Source: Chromera velia
Taxonomy: Eukaryota; Sar; Chromeraceae
DNA: 20,347 nucleotides
Direction of reading: 5' to 3'
Assembly (NCBI GenBank): GCA_018398765.1
Contig: JAHBMJ010004776.1
Location: 57,951 to 78,297, forward strand
Of the stretch, positions 11,160-20,347 are shown piece after piece (within the stretch, counting starts at the first letter, position 1; the number at the start of each line of letters is the position of its first letter). A program made the translations under genes and the position numbers. The notes below the pieces were generated by a model that searched no databases, was not told where the DNA came from, and saw nothing but the letters and a program-made list of their open reading frames with translations.

Positions 11160-12100
11160 TGTTTTACTGCTTCAAAGCTTTCTTCCTCTTTCTTCCCCTA
11201 CTCAAACGATTTGTTTCCCTTCAGCAATGCATACAAAGGGCCTGCTTTCTCACTGAAGCGAGGGACAAACCGTCTCACCCAATTTGCAAACCCCAAAAAC
11301 GAAAGCACTTCCTTTCTGTTCTTAGAAATAGGCCACTTACTTACTTGGTCTGTCTTGCTCTACTCGGGCCGCACTCCAGTCAGCCCGAGAAATGTCACCT
11401 CAGTCTGTATGAAATGGCATTTCGACAATTTTGCATACAATTTATTTTCACTCAACAAACGCAAAACAATTGTGATGTGTCTCTTATGCTCTTTTCTTGT
11501 ACGTAAATAAATCAGAATGTTATCTAGAAAAACCGAAACAAAACGGTCAAGACAAGAGCGAAGAGCAAATTGAATCAACCTCATCGCTGCGGGAGGCGCG
11601 TTTGTCAACCCAAAAGAAACAACCAGCCACTCAAAAGAACCCTAGCGTGTAGTGAAAGCTGTCTTTGGGATGTCTTCTTCTCTGACCCTCATTTGGTAAT
11701 AATACTGCCTAAGGTCCAGTGTCGTGAAGAACGGGGCCCCATGCAATCGATCAATCAACTCTTGCGGGTGAGGGAGAGAATGCTTATCTTTGATAGTGAT
11801 GCGATTTAAGCCAGTGTAGTCACAACACATTCTCATCGAGCTATCTTTCTTTTGTACAAAAAGAACAGGCGCAGCATAAGGAGAAGCAGATGGTCGGATG
11901 AATCCTTGTTCAAGGTATGTATCTATCTGTCTCCTCAGCTCATCTGTCTCTCCCACTGACAGCCGATAAGGCGAACGGGCAGGAGGTGAATGACCGGGCT
12001 CAAGTTCGATTTTGAAATCCAAATGAGGTCCTCTTGACGGTGGCAGATGAGAGAGACGAACGGGAAAAAGGGACGCATGATCTGCCACAATTCCTTTCAC
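11160..12100 (-). pseudogene. chromovirus reverse transcriptase region (fossil)
   Basis: Typical Ty3/gypsy reverse transcriptase signatures are visible: a Pro/Tyr/Arg-rich entry (SPYRLSVGE), GFIRPSASPYAAPVLFVQKK, DYTGLNRITIKD, FFTTLDLRQYYYQMRV, and a later VFLDNILIY segment. Part of a broken element. Confidence 0.9.
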
Positions 12101-12519
12101 ATCCTAAGGAACATCCAAATCTGGTCGAGAGAGAAAAGCACGCACGTCCGACAAATCAGGGGCCGACCGAGCAGGATGATCAGACGGAAGAGAAGAGAGA
12201 AAGTCAGAAGAGAGAAAATCAGAACCCACGTTCCCTCCATCATTCATTCTCCCCTTTCCTTTTCCCTCACTCACTTCAGTTGCATACACGAAGCACTCTT
12301 ATTCCCCCTCTCCTGCAGGCCAGTGTGCCGTCTCCATTTTCACGATATGGCAGACAGCACCTTTTCGAATTGCTCGTTTGGCCTACGCAGAAGAAAGGAC
12401 AGGAGGGCAAGGTCGGTTCTCTTCACATACACCCCCCCGAATAATGACTTCCTGGCTGTTAAAGAAGAAACGAAGAGAACGAGACCAATGACCAAGTTCT
12501 GGTTGGTGGACATCACTCT

Positions 12520-13500
12520 ATTTTCTTCCTAAGATGATATCATAGTCGTCCAGGTCAGCCAGCAATGCACCGACTGTCTCTCGATACCCCTGAATACGAA
12601 GGGGAACAGAAGGTGCATACTCACTAACCTCTCGTCCTCTGGGCTCCTTCACGGCCACCCTACATCTTATTGGGGTCCCAAACCTGCGAATATACAACTG
12701 ACGCAGGTGTGTAAACTTGCTATCAATGAAAATATCATCAGTTCCAATGTTATACAAAACTCTGACTGGAGCACCTGCGACAGTACCATGATAGACAAAA
12801 CCAGTCTCAAACGAATCATCCTCATCATCCTCTTCCTCACTCAATTCTTCATCTGTTCTCTGCCTTTTATCTTCCTCAACTTCATAACGTACCGTCAAGT
12901 CGGGTTCGACCACGGTCTCATCATTCTCGTTTCGGCCTCTGATCATCCTCATCCCAGCTACCCGTCTCGATCCAGCCTTGCGCGCTGGTTGATGTCCACT
13001 CGGCTGAGGTTGAAGCGATCCACCGAAAGAGGGAAACCATGCACGTCTTCTGTTACCGAAGCCAAAGCCTCTTCCAGGTGACATAGGTGAACTTAGACTG
13101 TCACCTCTCTGTCCAGACCTCCCTCTCCCCCCTGTAGGTTGAGTGACTTGATTGATGGGATACGGGAAGGGAAGGGATGGGTAAAGAGGAGGTGGCCAGG
13201 GGTACCCAGGCGTCGCCCCAAAACCCGGGACGAAAGGGGCAAATCCTGGAGATGCCCTGGGTGGCCACGGAGATCTGGATTGAGACGTCGTTTGAATGGT
13301 CCGCATGTGTGGAGGAAGTTGAGGTCCATTCTTACACGCGGCCATCATGTGGGTGTTCTCCCCACATAGAAGACACCGATTCAGTCTCCCCCTGCTCTCC
13401 CACACCGTCTGTAGAATCAATGGGTATCGGGGTAGAAGTCTTCTTGAAGGTCGCATCCCAATACCACACAATTCCATGGGAGCCGGTCCTGTGGGATCAA
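12520..13500 (-). pseudogene. chromovirus zinc knuckle and protease region (fossil)
   Basis: Contains a CX2CX4HX4C nucleic-acid-binding knuckle (CLLCGENTHMMAAC), a Pro/Gly-rich linker, an acidic stretch and then a retropepsin-like region. Part of a broken element. Confidence 0.8.
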
Positions 13501-13529
13501 TCACCGGACTCAGATCAGACGGGGGCCCT

Positions 13530-14330
13530 CGCGACTAACGGCTTTGACGGCGCGAACTGGCCTGCTTAAGCCAGATTTCGCTGTCCAACGCCTTCTCCAT
13601 TGCTTCGTCTAATGTTGCCGGCTCCATCCTGTCAGTCTCATACATAATCCCGGGCGGCAAACCCTCAATATAGTCCTCTACAAGATCCTCCTGACTCACA
13701 TTTGTGATCTTCAACGTGAGAAGGGAGAATTCTTTATTGTAGTCGTCGACCGTCCCTGTGTACCTGAGGGATAACACCTGCTTTTTCGCTTTCCTCCTCT
13801 TATGTTTCTCATTATACCTACATCGCCGCACCTCACACAATGCAGGCCAGTCTGCAAACCCTATACCTCTCTTCATACGTAAGACTAAGACTGTCGAACC
13901 AGTCCCTCAGCTCCTTGCACAGGAAGGACTTCGCGAGGCCAAGCTGACGATGAGGAGCAACATTCACATTGGTAAAGTAGTCATTGGTGTCTGTAATAAA
14001 CCTCTTCACAGTGTCGCGACGTCCAGTGAACTCGTCCGGCTGCTTCAGTGCAATCCGGGGAAGCTGCTCTCGTAGATCAGGGCCCTGAGAGGGCACGACA
14101 AGCTGCTTTGTACCCTCCTCACTCATTGGCAGCACTTGAGGAGGCAACTGTGGAGGTGGAGCTGCAACCCTCGCCACCAGCCCCTCCATGGTCTACCGCA
14201 TCATCTCTTGAGTCTGCTGCAGGCTGGTGACGGACTGTTCAAGGTTGTACAGTGCCGTTCCCACCTGCTCGTTTGTCAAAGGAGCCAAGACTGGAAGTGG
14301 TTCCATGACAGCAACAGAATTCAGACTGAA
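13530..14330 (-). pseudogene. chromovirus gag region (fossil)
   Basis: Resembles the retrotransposon gag family, with PDEFTGRRDTVKRFI near the start and later GTVDDYNKEFSLL and LVEDYIEGLPPGI, the usual capsid-like core of Ty3/gypsy Gag. Part of a broken element. Confidence 0.85.
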
Positions 14331-14358
14331 TACAAACGAATCAAAAAGCCTGTTCGAA

Positions 14359-14376
14359 ACCAGGCTCTGGTAACCA
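14359..14376 (-). other. candidate primer binding site of the chromovirus
   Basis: Three bases inside the 5' LTR, the minus strand reads TGGTTACCAGAGCC. This resembles the TGGTATCAGAGC primer site that many Ty3/gypsy elements use with tRNA-Met. The exact primer tRNA is not certain. Confidence 0.6.
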
Positions 14377-14379
14377 GAT

Positions 14380-14675
14380 TGTAAGCAGAATACAGGGCTT
14401 AGAACTCTCAACGCTAACGATGTGCATTCAGAGTTCATAGACTATAAGAGTTTGACCTAGAGAGGTTCGTACATTGTTCCTTCGATTAAGCCAGTCCAAC
14501 GATCGTTAGCGATCGTTAGCTAATTCGAATGCATGCAGATCGATGTCACTTTATTCAGTCCTGTGCCAAGCCACACTTATTGAAGTCCGCACGCGCATCA
14601 CCGCGGCGCCGCCGGCCTCGCGGCTCCGCCACTCCGCGGGCCCGTTGCGTACTCGCCGCTCGTAGCCGGCCTACA
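14380..14675 (-). repeat. 5' LTR of the chromovirus
   Basis: A 296-bp match to the left LTR. The two copies differ by about ten substitutions, all transitions, and by two indels of about 6 and 17 bp. Confidence 0.97.
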
Positions 14676-14680
14676 TCAAT
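14676..14680. repeat. target site duplication, right copy
   Basis: TCAAT directly follows the right LTR. It is identical to 8498-8502. Confidence 0.9.
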
Positions 14681-14960
14681 GATATCATTCAATATTATTC
14701 AACAATATTTTTAATACTTCATTTGACTGTAAAAAATGTATCACTTAGATTAATTTGGATATACTTTGAAACACTACTGACTATTACTGGTATAAGAACC
14801 ATCATGAATAAACCAATGGTAACTAATAAAGAAAAAAAAAAAACAGGCAAATAAATACCTCATTTAATCTTATATAGAGTTTGCAGTCAGTTTAGTTCAC
14901 TTCTTAGCTCTCTAGTCAGCTCCCCAGCAATTATTACTTAGCAAGGCGAAGGCGTGACTA
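14681..14960. other. AT-rich block, right half of the interrupted older sequence
   Basis: Strongly AT-rich, with a run of A at about 14830-14843 and a TATATA word near 14873. It ends about where a small inverted pair (ACTTAG...CTAAGT) flanks AAGGCGAAGGCG. It continues the block interrupted at 8502. No gene is seen. The A run and composition suggest an old transposon remnant, but its ends cannot be fixed. Confidence 0.45.
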
Positions 14961-15232
14961 AGTGAAAACATGCGTAGCCTCCGTTTGTAATGCGGGCTGT
15001 CAGCGGTATAACACATGATACAGACAGAAGGGAATCTATGCCACAAGTACACAGCAGGTCGAGGAGAAATTCCTGGAGAATGAAGCCTCAGAGTAGTTTT
15101 CTTCTGTTTCTGTTAGTCACTCTGACTCAGGTGCAACTAATTGGCGTGCAGTGTAAGCAAGTTTTGATGTCAGACATTGTATGCCATTACGGCATTGCTA
15201 GTGGCTCAAACTACAGGTTCCCTCAGCATCTT

Positions 15233-16617
15233 TCAGTCTTTGGACGAGAGATCCTCCAACAGACCATCACAAGCGTCCTCCAACAAATCGAGGACAACAT
15301 CAAAACCCTTCGCGCCGCCGTAATAGGGGTCTGGAACGAAGTCTGCTTTGTGTTTCCGACAGAAGCTCGTCATGAGTTTTACTTTCTTCTTGGCACTGTC
15401 CAGCTTTCCCCAGTGTTCTGCTGCCTCCTCTAACCTCTCTCTGTTCGAACTGTCCATAATCACCAAATCATCAAACTCTTCGATGTCTGAGGGCTTCAAG
15501 GGACGACTCACAGATACAACCGAGATCCCGCGCTTGTCGGCGGCCATCGCCATTCTCTGGTCAGCGGCCTCGCCCTCGTGGTAGCTGAAGCCACCTGCAT
15601 GCAGGCAAGCAAGAAAGAGGAGAAATCAAGGATTGAGGATAAATCAATAACACGGTATGGGTATTTCGAAGAACAAGTGAACGGCCGCCTTTCCGGGGCC
15701 GCCGGTCACTTTTTTCTTTTTTCAGTCGACCTCCTCCGTCCACCTCCCTCTGCCCCTCCGTCTACGGCTGCATTCCTCTTTGGCTCTCTCCCCTAGACTC
15801 CGATTCAGAGCACGATGCCTGGACATTACATTATCAGATCTGTGCAACCCTTAGACAGAAAAGACTCTGATTGTGAATGACTGGGACTGGGCGGTGCAAA
15901 TTGTATGCAACAGCAAGTGCGACGGGTCAGTGAGGCAAGCAACAGCTCCACGATAGCAGTATGAGATCAGCAAACTCTTCCTGTGTCTGTCCCTCTCTGC
16001 CCCCCACTGTCTGCAGGCCTTCAGTCTTTAATTGGCAGCGAGCAAAGAGGTCTGTTCAGATCAAAGAGCACTGGTCAGCCATTTGAGAGTGTGTGTCTTC
16101 ATCGAGCAAATGATGAAATCATGTCCTCCTCTACGGACAAACTCTGATCGAAAATAGTGTGCTGCTTGACTTGAACGTATGTAGATCCCATACAGAGTTC
16201 GTTAATTAGTGGAATTACCCGTAGACGGACACAAAAAATGCACAGACACTGCAAGCATCCGCACACCACAGCAAATCAAGAAGCAAACGACTCACCTCGC
16301 TTGTACCAATCGTCTGATCCTCCCCCCAGACCACACGAGTCGATGACAAATTTGTCTTGCAGCTTCTTTCCCTTCACAAGGCTCTTGAACACTCCCTCCG
16401 CGCAAGGGCTTCTGCAGATGTTTCCCAAGCAGACAAACAGCACTTTCCTTTGGCTTGAATTCGAGGCGCTCTCAGCCATTCTCAGAGAAGAACGATGGAT
16501 GGTTGTACTGATAGGGCCAGATAAACGAAAAGCGGAAGTGACTGAGGCGCAGAGGACCAAAAGAAGCTCGAACAAGAAAGGAGACGCCACGGGAAACAGT
16601 TGCCGTCTCCTCGCCAT
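15233..16617 (-). CDS. plastid-targeted low-molecular-weight protein tyrosine phosphatase
   Basis: Removes phosphate from phosphotyrosine by a cysteinyl-phosphate mechanism. Two exons, 16617-16296 and 15594-15233, joined by a GT-AG intron of 701 bp, give 227 residues ending at TGA. Residues 1-29 form a signal peptide ([12 protein letters not shown]) with likely cleavage before Phe30, followed by a Ser/Thr/Arg-rich stretch. This is the bipartite pattern of complex red plastids. The catalytic domain starts near residue 57 with [14 protein letters not shown], a CX5R loop with Cys63 and Arg69. The late DPYYGG motif supplies the general-acid Asp (about 196), followed by [17 protein letters not shown] as in bacterial-type members. 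The start chosen is the ATG that gives the signal peptide. The gene diverges from the thylakoid gene at 17095. Its plastid substrates are unknown. Confidence 0.93.
15595..16295 (-). other. intron of the phosphatase gene
   Basis: Donor GTGAGT at 16295 and acceptor TGCATGCAG ending at 15595. No microsatellite, RNA gene or further coding segment is seen in its 701 bp, unlike the other large introns here. Confidence 0.85.
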
Positions 16618-16694
16618 CTGAGAAGTTCGGGTGGGGTGCTCGAGTCGCAAGACGGGGAAAGGGGCGAGAATGACTACCGGACACTGCCGTAACG

Positions 16695-16785
16695 TATGAC
16701 GCTGTGTGCATCGGTATGGTGAAGACTCCCGATGCACACAGCGTCATAGTCACTCAGGAGTCTTCACCATACCGATGCACACAGC
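16695..16785. repeat. overlapping inverted repeats with two alternative stems
   Basis: A 29-bp sequence at 16701-16729 (starting GCTGTGTGCATCGG) is perfectly complementary to 16757-16785. Its outer part, 16695-16713, is also perfectly complementary for 19 bp to 16730-16748, which lies between the arms. The two hairpins cannot form together. Confidence 0.92.
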
Positions 16786-16828
16786 GCAATAGTCACTCCT
16801 CCCGAGTCCCGAATCCTTTCAAGACTCC

Positions 16829-16924
16829 TCATGCATGCAATCGATCGATCTTCTGCATGCATCCATGCATGCATGCATGCCAACCCTGCATGCAGCCCCC
16901 GCGCGCGCGCGATGCGCGCGCGCC
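16829..16924. promoter_or_regulatory. GCATGC palindrome cluster and alternating CG tract
   Basis: Repeated GCATGC/TGCATGCA words, a CGATCGATC tandem and then GCGCGCGCG-AT-GCGCGCGCG. In Plasmodium the TGCATGCA motif binds an AP2-family factor. The CG alternation favours Z-DNA or a hairpin. A regulatory role is inferred from position. Confidence 0.45.
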
Positions 16925-17094
16925 CCTCCGCGACCTTAGTATAGGCCGTAGACGGAGCTGAGTCGGAGGTCTACCTGACACTGCTGAGCCGTGTTATCTA
17001 TAACATCAATATGTGAAATGAGGTTCGTGGCATCGTTGCTTAAGACTGTCACCCTTCTGCGTCACAGCTCACCATCGCAATACAAGCCTCAGTC

Positions 17095-18404
<1,310 letters not shown>

Positions 18405-19121
18405 AGTGGGACGGAGGGAGGGAAAAACAGATAGGACTGCGACTCGTCGACGACAGCTGTCAACATTTTCGATTGCATGACACTGGTTCTTCCTCGTCGG
18501 GTTTGTACCGTCCATCTCCATTTCCCCTTTTAAGCGAACTTCCCCCCGATCAGATAACTAAGGTGATGTACTTCTTGAGTCGGAAAAGCGACCCGACTGT
18601 GTTTGAATTTTCGATCTTTCCCCTCACGACTTTTAATAAGGGCCTCTGTTTTATAGAGAATATGCGTGCTAGCATGCGTGTGACACAAGGTGTGACAATG
18701 GATCAAACGTTTGTTTAAAGATAGGTTTGAGCTTTGAATTAAGGCTAATTGAAGCTGTGCGTAGAGCTGGGCGTAATACCCGGCGTAATACCACCCGAGG
18801 CATATTATAGTTTAACGCCAGCCCCCTAGCCAGCCCCGTCCTTGCCACTAGCCCTGCCGGTACCTAATAGGGCGGTACTTTACTTTTTTGGGGGGGGCAT
18901 TCTGTTTTGTTGAAGTTATAGGCAACAGAATGAAATTAGGTTTTTAGATCGAAGGCTAGTAAGAACGACATAGACTAGTCTTATTTTGTTAAGTAAATAT
19001 TTAGGTATTAAATTGAGCAACAGGAATAATAGATTAAGAAGTCATGGAGAAAGATCAATCGGAATATAAGAGGCAAGGTCTCCCACCAACCCTTCCACCT
19101 TCCCTATTATATATCTCTGTG
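18405..19121. other. gene-free interval
   Basis: Downstream of the thylakoid gene. To about 18700 it is ordinary sequence, probably including the 3' untranslated region. From about 18710 it becomes AT-richer, with short repeats such as GGCGTAATACC twice near 18772-18800 and a run of G at 18890-18897. No gene or RNA is recognised. Confidence 0.5.
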
Positions 19122-19259
19122 TTATCTGTGTGTGTGGGGTAAATACAGATCGTGGATAGAACTTGAACAGACCTATTCATATTGAGCCACGAGGCTCACA
19201 CCTACGCATCCTGCCTTATCCCAGCACACATGCTGTTAACTGCCCACACACACAGATAA
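19122..19259. repeat. 138-bp module with 17-bp terminal inverted repeats
   Basis: Begins TTATCTGTGTGTGTGGG and ends with the exact reverse complement. Its interior differs from the other modules with the same ends at 19560 and 19986. The structure is MITE-like. No coding capacity. Confidence 0.7.
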
Positions 19260-20002
19260 CACACACAGATAAGATAAGAGCGTTGGTAAGACAGAAGGAT
19301 ACCTGGGTTTGCCAGTTCCAGCATCAATCTTGTCCACCTACCGCACATAGCTGTGTTCATAGGTAAGTTTGGTGTCCAGGAGTGATTTGTGTCCACAGGT
19401 AGCAATCTGTGTTATCTACCCACTAAACCTACCACACCTACTATTATTCCTACCTGTGTGAACACAGGACTGTGTGTGGGGGGTAAATATCGAGGCTAGC
19501 TACAGTTCTACCAGCACACCCTGTGCCCACACCTATTCCTCTTATCTTATCTGTGTGTGTTATCTGTGTGTGTGGGAGAGAGCTCACGGGTAAATGTATG
19601 CCGGCAGGCCTGTATGGGTGGTTTGTGGTTATGAATCGAAGTCGTTGTACGGTAGTTGACTGTGAACTTGTAGCTGTAAATCCCACACACACAGATAAGA
19701 TAAGAGGAATAGGTGTGGGCACAGGGTGTGCTGGTAGAACTGTAGCTAGCCTCGATATTTACCCCCCACACACAGTCCTGTGTTCACACAGGTAGGAATA
19801 ATAGTAGGTGTGGTAGGTTTAGTGGGTAGATAACACAGATTGCTACCTGTGGACACAAATCACTCCTGGACACCAAACTTACCTATGAACACAGCTATGT
19901 GCGGTAGGTGGACAAGATTGATGCTGGAACTGGCAAACCCAGGTATCCTTCTGTCTTACCAACGCTCTTATCTTATCTGTGTGTGTTATCTGTGTGTGTG
20001 GG
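19243..20002. repeat. 318-bp inverted repeat with 124-bp spacer
   Basis: The left arm 19243-19560 and right arm 19685-20002 are reverse complements. I compared them along their length and found no mismatch. The symmetry axis is at about 19622.5. A transcript would fold into a long hairpin. Confidence 0.93.
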
Positions 20003-20347
20003 AGAGAGCTCACGGGTAAATGTATGCCGGCAGGCCTGTATGGGTGGTTTGTGGTTATGAATCGAAGTCGTTGTACGGTAGTTGACTGTGAACTTGTAGC
20101 TGTAAATCCCACACACACAGATAAGATAAGAGGAATAGGTGTGGGCACAGGGTGTGCTGGTAGAACTGTAGCTAGCCTCGATATTTACCCCCCACACACA
20201 GTCCTGTGTTCACACAGGTAGGAATAATAGTAGGTGTGGTAGGTTTAGTGGGTAGATAACACAGATTGCTACCTGTGGACACAAATCACTCCTGGACACC
20301 AAACTTACCTATGAACACAGCTATGTGCGGTAGGTGGACAAGATTGA
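19541..20347. repeat. 426-bp direct tandem repeat, second copy cut by the window end
   Basis: Copy 1 is 19541-19966. Copy 2 starts at 19967 and runs at least to 20347 (381 bp) with no difference seen. Each copy joins a 139-bp module with TTATCTGTG...CACAGATAA ends (19560-19698, 19986-20124) to the inverted form of the segment present at 19260-19559. Confidence 0.93.

Larger units (their letters stand above)
8503..14675 (-). mobile_element. Ty3/gypsy LTR retrotransposon, chromovirus type, broken copy
   Basis: A 6.17-kb element on the minus strand. The 5' LTR is 14380-14675 and the 3' LTR is 8503-8787, each beginning TGTA and ending TACA. It is bounded by the 5-bp duplication TCAAT (8498-8502 and 14676-14680). 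A tRNA-Met-like primer site lies just inside the 5' LTR. The order gag, zinc knuckle/protease, reverse transcriptase, RNase H, integrase, chromodomain places it in the Ty3/gypsy (Metaviridae) chromovirus group. The coding part is broken, with roughly six to ten interruptions. The LTRs are about 96% identical outside two short indels, so it is a fairly recent but not brand-new insertion. Confidence 0.96.
16618..17094. promoter_or_regulatory. shared divergent upstream region of two plastid-protein genes
   Basis: The start codons at 16617 (minus) and 17095 (plus) are separated by 476-477 bp with no other gene. The interval holds an unusual overlapping-hairpin repeat (16695-16785), a cluster of GCATGC palindromes (16829-16897) and an alternating CG tract (16898-16924). 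No TATA box is obvious. A bidirectional promoter is the simplest reading, inferred from the layout. Confidence 0.6.

Noticed and set aside
19450-20221. Repeated 74-90-codon open frames in the terminal repeats
   Set aside because: The same peptide appears on both strands only because the DNA is an inverted repeat. It is low-complexity sequence derived from CA/GT stretches.
19122-20347. CRISPR array or telomeric repeat
   Set aside because: The repeats are hundreds of bases long, inverted as well as direct, and lack evenly spaced short repeats or a telomere-type heptamer. The context is eukaryotic.

Overview
The window looks like nuclear DNA of a eukaryotic alga with a complex, red-derived plastid. 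It carries spliced genes with GT-AG introns of 270-700 bp, most of them packed with microsatellites. Two divergent genes encode proteins whose N-termini look like a signal peptide followed by a transit peptide starting at Phe, and one of them also has a twin-arginine thylakoid signal. The GCATGC/TGCATGCA palindrome recurs often. It is the known target of an apicomplexan AP2 factor, so a chromerid such as Chromera is a reasonable guess, but the sequence alone does not prove it.

Layout. Positions 42-142 may be the last exon of a plus-strand gene. Positions 143-1418 are gene-poor. Positions 1419-7779 (minus) hold a nine-exon Argonaute with N, PAZ, MID and PIWI regions, a D-E-D-D catalytic set and an Arg/Gly-rich insert inside MID. 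Its frame runs through three in-frame UAA/UAG codons and needs one extra base in a 10-G run. It is therefore either a young pseudogene, a recoded gene or a product of sequence errors. An AT-rich block upstream (about 8,040-8,497 and 14,681-14,960) was split by a Ty3/gypsy chromovirus at 8503-14675 (minus strand), which has LTRs, a 5-bp target duplication and several interruptions.

Positions 15233-16617 (minus) encode a low-molecular-weight protein tyrosine phosphatase with a plastid-type presequence. Positions 17095-18404 (plus) encode a small, probably lumenal thylakoid protein. The two genes diverge from a 476-bp interval with an overlapping-hairpin repeat, a TGCATGCA cluster and a CG-alternating tract. 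From 18405 to 19121 there is no recognisable gene. From 19122 to the window end lies a mosaic of modules with shared terminal inverted repeats, including 318-bp inverted arms and a 426-bp direct repeat that read as identical.

How the parts relate: the two plastid genes may be co-regulated from their shared upstream region. The Argonaute belongs to an RNA-silencing pathway. The retroelement and the long inverted repeat are the kind of sequences such a pathway targets or draws on, but a working link here is only inference.
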